This document shows, piece after piece, positions 1-8,200 of a DNA stretch of 64,000 nt. A program made the position numbers and the translations under genes. Source of the stretch: Methyloprofundus sedimenti (GTDB lineage Bacteria; Pseudomonadota; Gammaproteobacteria; Methylococcales; Methylomonadaceae). Location of the stretch: the NCBI RefSeq assembly GCF_002072955.1, contig NZ_LPUF01000001.1:2750896-2814895 (forward strand). The letters run 5' to 3'. The notes under the pieces were generated by a model. The model was not told the DNA's origin and ran no database searches. It was given only the letters and a program-made list of their open reading frames with translations. Numbering within the stretch: the stretch's first letter is position 1; the number at the start of each line of letters is the position of its first letter.

Positions 1-456
1 TAGTTATAGTGTAGCAAAAGATCAATTTAGTATTTTAAATAGCTCCCAGCGCCATAGTAAATGGATATGGGGTTACCCAAACATTAGGCAAGCATATAAA
101 AACGAGTCACCTGTTTGCTGAGTGGTCGTATGGAGCAATGACATAATACGGAAATTTCGTGTTCTACGTTGTTTTATACGAGCGACTTATTTTATTTAAA
201 TCTTGATGTTAAAAAATATTCCTCACCCACGATATGTTTGATAAGAGAAGAGCAAAGTGACCAGAAGTTAAGGTCTGATGTCTTGTACTACTTTTATAAC
301 AATTTTCTTCACCAGTCGAGCTGGTGATAAAAGCATTATTCTAGTAACAGTTCGCTGTGGGTTGCTAGCAGCATTTCTGTATACAATTTGATTAAATCTT
401 TAAAAGCGATTTCGTTGGCGACTATCAGCTTGTCAAAATAATTCCAATCTTGCGGG
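1..456. other. intergenic stretch, no gene recognised
   Basis: No supported coding region is seen on either strand. A short hairpin (CACCAG/CTGGTG around 311-326) lies beyond the end of the minus-strand YigZ gene, but no T-run follows it on either strand, so it is not called a terminator. Confidence 0.5.
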
Positions 457-1041
457 CTATTGGTAAACTCCACCCGGATAAAGCTTTAAAAAATCATCAC
501 TCTGACTTGCCGGCAATTGAACAAGCAACTTAACTTGCCCGGTAAAATCCTTGCTAATAATTTCTCCAGAGAAATTGTTCAAAGTATATTCAAATGACTG
601 CAGTTGATTATAATCAACAACAAATAACAATGTAGCCAGCTCAATAAATTCGATAATATCAGCTACTTCAATGGCTTGTTTAGCGGCATTACCATAGGCG
701 CGCGTCAAACCTCCTGCACCTAATTTAATCCCGCCAAAATAACGCACCACCACACACAATACGTTAATTAAGTCATGTCCTTCTATATATTTAAAAACTG
801 GTTTTCCAGCCGTTCCTGAGGGCTCACCCGCATCATGAAACCGGCAAATAATACCTTTCTCTGTTTTAATGCGGTAGGCAAATACTATATGGTTTGCAGA
901 TGCATGCTCGGTACTTAAATTTTTTAAATAGTCGACTGCTTGTGTTTCACTGCTACAGGGATAAATTAAGCCGATAAAGCGTGATTTCTTAATACTTTCT
1001 TCTATTTTGGCCGGGTCTTTAACGCATTGCACTCGATTCAC
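457..1041 (-). CDS. yigZ: YigZ/IMPACT family protein
   Basis: Protein of 194 residues of the YigZ/IMPACT family, a conserved cytosolic family whose eukaryotic member modulates the Gcn2 translation stress pathway; the bacterial role is poorly defined. The two family signatures are visible: HDAGEPSGTAGKPVF near residues 69-83 and VVVRYFGGIKLGAGGL at 97-112. The C-terminal part (about 135-194) fits the ferredoxin-like DUF1949 domain. Length is typical, about 200 residues. The start is GTG at 1039-1041; no ATG lies close in frame and the ribosome site is weak. It is followed upstream by rlmG on the same strand, 46 bp away, so the two may be co-transcribed. The family assignment is secure; the cellular function is not. 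Confidence 0.9.
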   Translation of the reverse strand: MNRVQCVKDPAKIEESIKKSRFIGLIYPCSSETQAVDYLKNLSTEHASANHIVFAYRIKTEKGIICRFHDAGEPSGTAGKPVFKYIEGHDLINVLCVVVRYFGGIKLGAGGLTRAYGNAAKQAIEVADIIEFIELATLLFVVDYNQLQSFEYTLNNFSGEIISKDFTGQVKLLVQLPASQSDDFLKLYPGGVYQ

Positions 1042-1087
1042 CTATGAGTTTGCTTTCTTTTATACCTCAGAATAATATGCTTTTTTC

Positions 1088-2221
1088 TCAATTAGAAGCT
1101 TTAACAATAATAAATTTCGCATTCGAAGCGACAAGCTCGACGCTAGAAAAATATTTTTTCAAACTTGCCTGATAACCCAGGTGGCGATTACCAATGACCC
1201 ACAATTCACCACCTGTACGTAATACTTTTTTTGCCTGATTAAACATGCGCATGGCAATATGACTACCAATTGTTGTTTGCTGGTGAAAAGGCGGATTACA
1301 TAAAACCAGGTCAATACTATCAGGCGCAAAATCGGTTAATGCATCTGCAGCCGTAAATGTTGCTTTTCGAGTTTTAAATGCATGCTCAAAATTTTGCTGT
1401 GCTGAAGCCACAGCCATAAATGATTCATCTATAAAATGTAGCTGAGCAGCAGGATTGTTTGCAGCAAAAATAAGTCCGACTAAGCCATTTCCACAACCCA
1501 GATCGACTACTTGCCGGTATTTATTATGTTGCGGCAAATTCGCCAAAAAATAACGCGTGCCTATATCCAGGTTTTTATGTGAAAAAACATTGGCATGATT
1601 ACAAATCTGATAATCGGTATTTTCCAGTTGATATGTGAGCGGATAGGGATTAGCCGGAATACAACGCTGCTCATCAGGCGTTGCATAAATTAAACGCGCT
1701 TTTTTAACGGCTTTTGACGGTACGGTTCTACCCACCAGGCGTTCAACTGTCTGCCATACTGAAGCGGGTAGATTTTTAACCATACCCGCGACAATAAGCT
1801 GGGTATCCGGTTTTAAAGCACTCTGCAGACGAATTAAAATATCTTCTAAATAAGCTAACGTTTTAGGTACTTTAATCAAAATAAAATCAAACTCACCAGC
1901 TGGCAATCGTAAACTATTAAATAATTGTACTGCATCTACTGGCAGCGCATTTAGCGCTAAATTTGCAACAGTTGCCTGCTGGGAAATAAAAGAATCTGAG
2001 ACAGAACAGGGTTGCACGGCATGTAAAGCCACAGCTAAAGCACCAAAACTATCATTGATTAGCAATACTCGAGGATTTTCAAACAGCGCGAGTTTGGCTG
2101 CTACATCGTTTAATAAATACTCATCCGCCGCATCCCAGGCACGTAATTTTTCGCCTTTTTCCACGGGGAAGCGTTGTAATTGCATGTGCCCTTGAGCAAC
2201 TTGAAGTGTCGTTTCTAGCAT
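1088..2221 (-). CDS. rlmG: 23S rRNA (guanine-N2)-methyltransferase RlmG-like
   Basis: Protein of 377 residues with the two-domain layout of RlmG/RsmC methyltransferases: a degenerate N-terminal methyltransferase-like half (about 1-190) and a catalytic C-terminal half. SAM motif I is DLGCGNGLVGL at 240-250 and the N2-guanine signature NPPF is at 309-312, preceded by DLVLC. The family methylates the exocyclic amine of a guanine in rRNA; RlmG acts on G1835 of 23S rRNA in E. coli. Length matches RlmG (about 375) rather than RsmC (about 340), which is why RlmG is preferred. It sits on the minus strand between a toxin-antitoxin pair and yigZ. RsmC is the main alternative. Confidence 0.85.
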   Translation of the reverse strand: MLETTLQVAQGHMQLQRFPVEKGEKLRAWDAADEYLLNDVAAKLALFENPRVLLINDSFGALAVALHAVQPCSVSDSFISQQATVANLALNALPVDAVQLFNSLRLPAGEFDFILIKVPKTLAYLEDILIRLQSALKPDTQLIVAGMVKNLPASVWQTVERLVGRTVPSKAVKKARLIYATPDEQRCIPANPYPLTYQLENTDYQICNHANVFSHKNLDIGTRYFLANLPQHNKYRQVVDLGCGNGLVGLIFAANNPAAQLHFIDESFMAVASAQQNFEHAFKTRKATFTAADALTDFAPDSIDLVLCNPPFHQQTTIGSHIAMRMFNQAKKVLRTGGELWVIGNRHLGYQASLKKYFSSVELVASNAKFIIVKASN

Positions 2222-2277
2222 ATTTTTAACAGCAAGGTTTGTTCTGAATAGTTAGAAACTAATAACCAGCATAAAGA

Positions 2278-2667
2278 CTAGATAACCCTTTCAATATCAG
2301 TCTGAGAAAAATCATTGCCTTGAAACAACAAAGGTTGATTTAAGTGTTTTGCCGTAGCGTAACTACAACAATCACCAAAGTTTAGTTTTGCAGGATGTCT
2401 GCCTTTTCCATATTTTTTCCAGGCAGTACGCGCTAACAATGCCTGTTGGGCATCAAAAGCAATGATTGTTGGAATAATCGTTTTTAGAAGCTCATCGTAC
2501 TGGGCTGCTCCAGGCTCGCCTTTCTTATATTCAATAACCATTGATGATTCAACAATACTGACAGCACTAATATAAATACTATCTGCTTCTATCAAATGTT
2601 GCGTAAAATCCTCTCCTTCAGTTTCTTCTAATAAAATGGCTATTAAAACGGATGAGTCAATAACCAC
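2278..2667 (-). CDS. vapC: VapC-like PIN-domain toxin
   Basis: A 129-residue PIN-domain protein, expected to be a metal-dependent endoribonuclease toxin. The acidic active-site residues can be placed at D4 (MVIDSSVL), E40 (SIVESS), D99 (FGDCCSYATA) and D119 (GNDF), the usual VapC pattern. The only available start is GTG at 2665-2667, which shares one base with the TAG stop of the upstream antitoxin gene (TAGTG), so translation is probably coupled. All catalytic positions are intact, so the toxin is probably functional. The RNA target cannot be inferred from sequence. Confidence 0.9.
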   Translation of the reverse strand: MVIDSSVLIAILLEETEGEDFTQHLIEADSIYISAVSIVESSMVIEYKKGEPGAAQYDELLKTIIPTIIAFDAQQALLARTAWKKYGKGRHPAKLNFGDCCSYATAKHLNQPLLFQGNDFSQTDIERVI

Positions 2668-2918
2668 TACTCATCACCCCATAAGCCCATCTCACTTTTC
2701 ACATAACCTAAAATATCATCAGCTGTACGGTGATCAAGGGTAGGCAGACTAGAACATTTTCTAGCAATCTGCATAATAGCCTGGTATTTACCATTTTTGT
2801 CTATTGCCATAGTTGCAACTTGCCTAGCTTGCTCTTTAAGCTTTTCCTCAAACTCAGTTACCTGCTGCTGAATAGCTGTTGGAGGTAAATTATCAGGGAT
2901 GTTGATGGTAATTTGCAT
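2667..2918 (-). CDS. VapB-like antitoxin
   Basis: An 83-residue protein directly upstream of and overlapping the PIN toxin gene by one base, the standard antitoxin position. It opens with a beta-strand-like ITINIPDNLP, continues with a charged, helix-rich stretch (about 14-50), and ends with an acidic, Trp-containing tail that would fit a toxin-wrapping segment. I see no clear AbrB, ribbon-helix-helix or Phd signature, so DNA binding is unproven. A good ribosome site (AGGAG) precedes the ATG. The assignment rests mainly on gene position and size. Confidence 0.75.
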   Translation of the reverse strand: MQITINIPDNLPPTAIQQQVTEFEEKLKEQARQVATMAIDKNGKYQAIMQIARKCSSLPTLDHRTADDILGYVKSEMGLWGDE

Positions 2919-3053
2919 ATTTTTCTCCTAAAAACAATTCGATTATACACACTTGTCAAAAAGTACAGTTAGATGAAGATTTCCTGCATTTGCTTTTTTG
3001 AGAGGTAGATCTAGTTAATTTCATGTGTATTTGAGACTAGGTTCCTCAATTTA

Positions 3054-4646
3054 TCAAGAACTACAAGACAACATCGAACACCCGGCTTTAGTGCGCGCCC
3101 AATCCGGACGCTTTTCTGCCCAGGCCTGATATTCGGGTTGTTCATCATAAGGGTGACGTAATACGTCTAACAATTCATTAACCATACTATTATCGCCCTG
3201 CTCTGCTTTATCGATGGCTAACTGGGCTAAATAATTTCTCAACACATACTTAGGGTTGGTGGCGTTCATCGCTTCCTTTCGACGAACATCATCTGTTTTA
3301 TCTTGTTGTACTCTGCCAATATACTGGCGTAACCACTTTAGTATTTGTGTTTTATTGGCCTCAGTCAATTGCTCAGGTTGATAATAGGCATCTTGTAACT
3401 CGGCTAATAACTGGGCATCGCTTAATGCTATTTCTGTAGAAATATTCGCCAGTTTACGATAGAAAATCGTCATATCAGTTTCTGTTAACACTAATATTTT
3501 TAATAAATCATCCTGCAGCTCTTTATCTGTCTCGGGTTCAAACACCTGTAAACCTAACTTTTCATTGAGCATGTTTTGATAAGACTGGATAAAAGTTTTG
3601 CTGTATAAAGTTAGCGCATCTTGCAGTGGTTTGACTTGCTCTATCAATGGATAAATGGCATTTGCAAGCTGGTTTAAATTCCATGCAGCAATCTGCGGTT
3701 GATTGCCAAAACGATAACGACGCTGTTCTCTATCGGTGGTATTAGGCGTCCAGTCCGGGTCATAATTATCCAGCCAGCCATAAGGGCCATAATCTATAGT
3801 CAGGCCTAAAATAGACATATTATCAGTATTCATTACCCCATGCACAAAGCCTACGCGCTGCCAATGCACAATCATTTCCGCCGTTTTAAGACAGACTTCC
3901 TTAAACCAGGCCTGATAGGTGTCTATGCCAGGCTCACCTAAATGCGGAAAGTCGGTGCGTATGGTGTAATCAACCAATTCACGCAATAAAGCTACATTTT
4001 GTCGGGCTGCATGAATTTCAAAACTACCAAAGCGAATAAAGGATGGCGCAACGCGACACACCACAGCGCCTTTTTCCAATTGTGGATTACCGCTATAAAA
4101 CATGTCCCGGACAACTTGTTCGCCGGTAGTAATCAGGCTTAATGCCCGTGTGGTTGGCACACCCAGGTGATACATCGCTTCACTGCATAAAAACTCACGT
4201 ACTGATGAGCGTAGCACAGCAAGGCCATCAGCCGTCCGCGAATAAGGTGTCAGTCCTGCACCTTTTAATTGCATTGCCCAGCGCTCGCCTTTTTTATTGC
4301 GCACCTCACCTAAGTTAATAGCTCTACCATCGCCTAATTGCCCTGCCCAATGTCCGAATTGATGGCCGCCATAGCACATAGCATAAGGCTGCATCCCAAC
4401 AACTAACTGGTTACCGGCAAAAATCTGGGTAAAATATTCCGTAGTACAATCTGCTTCGGATAAATCAAACAATGCTGCCACTTCTTTCGCGTAAGCAATT
4501 AGTTGAGGCCTGCTTACTGTAGCTGGCTTAACTGCAGAATAACAGGCATGTTCAACCTGCCTAGGGTGTGGCCCAGTACTGGTATCAGCCGGTAAATCCT
4601 GAACAAAGCGATTATCAAACTGTAATTCGTCGAGTTTATGTTGCAT
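3054..4646 (-). CDS. selO: protein adenylyltransferase SelO (YdiU family)
   Basis: A 530-residue protein of the SelO/YdiU pseudokinase-fold family, which transfers AMP from ATP to Ser/Thr/Tyr of target proteins and is linked to redox stress. Visible features are GHWAGQLGDGRAINLGEV (about 95-112) and QLKGAGLTPYSRTADG in the nucleotide-binding region, VMNTDNMSILGLTIDYGP (the metal-binding Asn and Asp of the inverted active site), and a C-terminal tail ending SCSS, as in bacterial SelO, where Cys replaces the selenocysteine of some homologues. Length is in the family range. It is a single gene, with a divergently transcribed membrane-protein gene starting 132 bp away. No Shine-Dalgarno site is obvious. 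Confidence 0.93.
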   Translation of the reverse strand: MQHKLDELQFDNRFVQDLPADTSTGPHPRQVEHACYSAVKPATVSRPQLIAYAKEVAALFDLSEADCTTEYFTQIFAGNQLVVGMQPYAMCYGGHQFGHWAGQLGDGRAINLGEVRNKKGERWAMQLKGAGLTPYSRTADGLAVLRSSVREFLCSEAMYHLGVPTTRALSLITTGEQVVRDMFYSGNPQLEKGAVVCRVAPSFIRFGSFEIHAARQNVALLRELVDYTIRTDFPHLGEPGIDTYQAWFKEVCLKTAEMIVHWQRVGFVHGVMNTDNMSILGLTIDYGPYGWLDNYDPDWTPNTTDREQRRYRFGNQPQIAAWNLNQLANAIYPLIEQVKPLQDALTLYSKTFIQSYQNMLNEKLGLQVFEPETDKELQDDLLKILVLTETDMTIFYRKLANISTEIALSDAQLLAELQDAYYQPEQLTEANKTQILKWLRQYIGRVQQDKTDDVRRKEAMNATNPKYVLRNYLAQLAIDKAEQGDNSMVNELLDVLRHPYDEQPEYQAWAEKRPDWARTKAGCSMLSCSS

Positions 4647-4777
4647 ATTGATGTTTGAGTTTATTGTAAAATTGATTCCTCTTCATAGTCAGACATGAAT
4701 CAATTCGAAGCTGCTATTGGCATTCTGTTGATTTAATCTACACTCTACCTGTTAACGTCACTTGTAGATCAAATATT

Positions 4778-6145
4778 ATGCCTAATATTACCAGCAATCA
4801 GATCTTTTCCCAATCTGCCAAACATTTCTGGCAAACATGGTTATTCGCATTAATCTGGAATGCCAGTGTCTGGTTTGCCATTATCAACGCGGGGCAAAAT
4901 ATCCTGGCCGCTTTTGAGGCAAATCCGGTTTTTTACTGTTTTATTAGTTTTCCCTTCATCGGTTTATTCATCATCTTTCAAGCCATCCAACAAACATTAG
5001 CCTGGTATAAATTTGGTAAAACGCCGCTGACCTTAAACCCCTTTCCAGGTCAAGTAGGTGGCCGTTGTGCAGGTCAGCTTGATCTACCCGTTCCGGCAAA
5101 ATATGCCGGTCATGCAAAAGTGAGTCTAAGCTGTATCCGCCGTTATCATCAGCGTAATAATAATGGTAAAAGCAGCTGGCATACACAATCATTGTGGCAA
5201 GATAGAATCACCCTCAAGCCTGATAATGATGGTCAGAAAATACGTATAAATTTCTCTTTTAATCCCCCTGCCGATTTACCTGAATCAGAACCTGAAAGTG
5301 ATGACTATCATATATGGAGCCTACAGGTTCGTCTGCCACTACCAGGTATTGATTATGACCGAATCTTTCAGTTGCCTGTGCAAACTGCTGATGAACAGGC
5401 AATTTCTGCTACTAAACGCTTTAAACCGAAAACATCGACCATTATAGCCCATCAGGATACTGATAGCAGTGCTACCCCGCAGATAATACAGTCGGCTTCT
5501 GGCACTCAGTTCTATTTTGGCTACGGACGTTCCAGGGCTATGGGAATTAGTCTGATGGCATGCGGATTATTTCTTGCTGTGTTTGCTCATTATTTCTTTG
5601 CAGGCTTTTTAAACTTTCTCCCAATAACAACCGGCTTAATGGCTGCATATGTTGAATTAATTGCCTTGACACTGTTTATTTTAGGACTATTTTTGATCGC
5701 CAACAGCCTTAGTGTAGAAGTGGGCTTGATGGGAATTAGAAAACAGCAGCGTATCTTTGGTTTTACTTGCGAAGAAATAACAGATGCCGAGAATATTGCC
5801 GATATCGTCATAGAACAAAATGCTTCATCAAGCTCGGGAAATACAGCACGTGTCTGGTATCGACTAAAATTAATCAAACATAACGGTCAGACTATAGAAA
5901 TCGGAGATAGTCTTGAAGGTCAAAGTTATGCAGCACTCATCAGGCAACAAATGCTGGCCGCACTGGGCAGTTCATGGCAGCCGGCAAGACGACACAAAGC
6001 ACCGGAAAAAAATAAACGACCGCTACCCGTTTGGTTAAAAAGAATAGGCAAAGTACTATCCTACTCTTTTATCATTGCGATTATTTGTGATTTAAGCCAG
6101 ATGTTCCCAGCAATAATTATTTTTTTGACACAGTATTTGCCCTGA
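4778..6145 (+). CDS. multi-pass membrane protein, DUF3592-like, unknown function
   Basis: A 455-residue protein that I cannot assign to a characterised family. Predicted membrane segments lie near residues 17-37, 48-68, 255-280, 285-310 and 427-452. Between the second and third is a soluble domain (about 75-235) rich in beta-strand-like sequence, and another soluble stretch (about 320-400) follows the fourth. The pattern of hydrophobic hairpins plus a beta-rich domain resembles DUF3592-type membrane proteins. It stands alone between selO (divergent) and a 358-bp gap. No catalytic motif is evident. The reading frame is long and uninterrupted, so the gene is probably real. Confidence 0.75.
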   Translation: MPNITSNQIFSQSAKHFWQTWLFALIWNASVWFAIINAGQNILAAFEANPVFYCFISFPFIGLFIIFQAIQQTLAWYKFGKTPLTLNPFPGQVGGRCAGQLDLPVPAKYAGHAKVSLSCIRRYHQRNNNGKSSWHTQSLWQDRITLKPDNDGQKIRINFSFNPPADLPESEPESDDYHIWSLQVRLPLPGIDYDRIFQLPVQTADEQAISATKRFKPKTSTIIAHQDTDSSATPQIIQSASGTQFYFGYGRSRAMGISLMACGLFLAVFAHYFFAGFLNFLPITTGLMAAYVELIALTLFILGLFLIANSLSVEVGLMGIRKQQRIFGFTCEEITDAENIADIVIEQNASSSSGNTARVWYRLKLIKHNGQTIEIGDSLEGQSYAALIRQQMLAALGSSWQPARRHKAPEKNKRPLPVWLKRIGKVLSYSFIIAIICDLSQMFPAIIIFLTQYLP

Positions 6146-6503
6146 AAAAAAAGCATGCAACAGTAAACTTGTCAGTTCCACAGCTTTCGCATAAGCTTCC
6201 CAACCATGCTGCACAAGATGCTTAGCCGGTTACACAAGCTATCATTGGAATATGTTAATTGGTGTTTGTACGTGCTTTAACTTTATTGCGTTGAGGGATA
6301 CTTGACTACAGCAAATAAATGCCAATTGCTGTATTGATAACGAATAAATATAATAGTGCATAAGGCAAAATTCACCCTTTTATACATCATAAAAATAATT
6401 TATCTATGCTATATAACCCATCGAATACGCCATATGACTCACTTATAAGAATATTATAATAGAGCCTATCTCACATTAATTACGATATGGTATTATACCT
6501 GCT
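6146..6503. other. intergenic gap, probable promoter region only
   Basis: No gene is recognised in these 358 bases. The last 120 bases are strongly AT-rich (for example TTATAAGAATATTATAATAG near 6440-6460), as expected for a promoter of the following TauE/SafE-like gene, but no element is clear enough to call. Confidence 0.4.
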
Positions 6504-7184
6504 ATGGAAATCAATCAAATTATAAGCTCCCCCATTTTTATTGCCTTTTTTATTGGCTTATTCAGTAGTCTGCACTGCGTGTCCATGTGTGGGTCTATTA
6601 TCGGCACCTTGTCATATAGTTTAAAGCCTGAAATACGCAAAGATAAATCAATAATGATTAGATTTATCTTTAGCTATAATTTTGGTCGTATATTCAGCTA
6701 TATGCTGGCAGGCTTTATTATAGGATTAATTGAATCGGTACTCACTTTTCCCTTAGGCGCAGAACATGGGCATAGAGTTTTACAGATTATTTCAGCACTT
6801 ATTATTACCGGAGCTGGCTTTTATATCGCTGGTTGGTTTCCAAGTTTTGCCTATATAGAAAAGACCGGATCATATTTCTGGAAGACCATAGAACCTTATG
6901 GCCGCAAGTTAATTCCTGTTGCCAGCTTAAAGCAAGCCTTTCTATTTGGTATGGTTTGGGGCTGGATTCCTTGTGGCCTGGTTTATACTGCACTTGCTTT
7001 GGCGGCCACTTCCGGCGATATAACTATTAGCTCACTAACGATGTTAACCTTTGGATTAGGAACTTTACCAGCTGTGATGGGTACAGGCATGGTTAGTTCA
7101 TTTATTACCCGTTTATCAGGTTTAAAAACAACAAAACAAATTATCGGTATGTTATTAGTACTGGTAGCAATTTTTAGCGTATGA
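6504..7184 (+). CDS. TauE/SafE-like (cytochrome-biogenesis-type) membrane protein
   Basis: A 226-residue inner-membrane protein with about six hydrophobic segments. It matches the SafE_2/'cytochrome c biogenesis transmembrane' type: an N-terminal SLHCVSMCGSIIG motif (about residues 22-34) and a central WIPCGLVYTALALA motif (about 152-165), each carrying conserved Cys within a membrane segment. Members are often found with cbb3 oxidase or copper-handling genes and are proposed to move thiols, metals or sulfur anions; the substrate here is unknown. Its TGA stop overlaps the ATG of the next gene (ATGA at 7181-7184), so the two are translationally coupled and probably functionally linked. Confidence 0.8.
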   Translation: MEINQIISSPIFIAFFIGLFSSLHCVSMCGSIIGTLSYSLKPEIRKDKSIMIRFIFSYNFGRIFSYMLAGFIIGLIESVLTFPLGAEHGHRVLQIISALIITGAGFYIAGWFPSFAYIEKTGSYFWKTIEPYGRKLIPVASLKQAFLFGMVWGWIPCGLVYTALALAATSGDITISSLTMLTFGLGTLPAVMGTGMVSSFITRLSGLKTTKQIIGMLLVLVAIFSV

Positions 7185-8140
7185 GCCATTTTAAAGATAT
7201 CATCAGTCATTCACCTGCATTTGATAATGTACTGCGTAGCGCACGCATGGTTGCTGCGACAGATGTCACTGTACTTATCAAGGGAGAAACTGGCACAGGT
7301 AAAGAGGTATTAGCCACAGCCATACAGCAAGACAGTCACCGCGTTAATAAACCTTTTATAACCTTGAATTGTGCTGCATTACCTGAATCACTTATTGAAT
7401 CCGAATTATTTGGCCATAGAAAAGGTTCATTTACCGGAGCTATTGCAGATAAAAAGGGAATTTTTCAAGCAGCTAATGGTGGAACTTTATTTCTTGATGA
7501 GATCAACTCTTTACCTGTCAGCATACAGGCCAAGTTATTACGTTTTCTAGAAAATGGAGAATGTTTAGCCGTAGGTGATACAGAACCTTATTTAGTCGAT
7601 GTGCGAATCATCTCAGCAACCAACTGTGACCTGCAACAGCAAATAGATGCAGGAAAATTCAGAGAAGATTTATATTTTCGACTTAATGTCATTCCCTTAG
7701 AGATACCCGCATTAAAGGAACGAGTTGAAGATATTGAGCATTTGATTAAACATTTTAATGATCACTTTTCTGCACAGCATTCCAGAATTGCACCGAAATT
7801 CAGCAAACAGGCAATCAAGATCCTGCAAAATTACGATTGGCCAGGCAATGTACGAGAGTTACGAAACTTATGTGAACGTACATCAGTCCTGTTATCCGGG
7901 CAGCTGATTGAAGCGGAAAACTTTCCACATGACTTTTTTTCAACTAAAACAAGCAACTCAAATAACCAGGACTTTGCTTTACCGAGTGTCGGTATTAACC
8001 TCAACAAACTGGAAGCCGACCTCATCCATCAAGCATTACAGCGAACCAATGGTAATCGAGCTAAATCTGCACGTTTACTAGGGTTATCGCGAGATACCTT
8101 GCTGTATCGTATCCAAAAGCATGGATTGGCAAATCAGTAA
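7181..8140 (+). CDS. sigma-54-dependent transcriptional activator without sensor domain
   Basis: A 319-residue bacterial enhancer-binding protein. It starts almost directly with the AAA+ domain: Walker A GETGTGKE at 35-42, the sigma-54 contact loop GSFTGA at 82-87 (usual form GAFTGA) and Walker B LFLDEIN at 103-109. The C-terminal Fis-type helix-turn-helix is around 270-316 (GNRAKSARLLGLSRDTLLYR). There is no receiver, GAF or PAS domain, so activity must be controlled by another protein or by expression, as in PspF. The gene overlaps the upstream membrane-protein gene by four bases, which makes that protein a candidate input or target. The promoters it activates are unknown. Confidence 0.9.
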   Translation: MSHFKDIISHSPAFDNVLRSARMVAATDVTVLIKGETGTGKEVLATAIQQDSHRVNKPFITLNCAALPESLIESELFGHRKGSFTGAIADKKGIFQAANGGTLFLDEINSLPVSIQAKLLRFLENGECLAVGDTEPYLVDVRIISATNCDLQQQIDAGKFREDLYFRLNVIPLEIPALKERVEDIEHLIKHFNDHFSAQHSRIAPKFSKQAIKILQNYDWPGNVRELRNLCERTSVLLSGQLIEAENFPHDFFSTKTSNSNNQDFALPSVGINLNKLEADLIHQALQRTNGNRAKSARLLGLSRDTLLYRIQKHGLANQ

Positions 8141-8200
8141 ATTTATTCGTTGTCTTCTACATGAGGAGATGTAAACTAAAGACCACTCCTCCCTGATTTT

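Noticed and set aside
305-332. Hairpin after yigZ considered as a terminator
   Set aside because: No T-run follows the stem on either strand.
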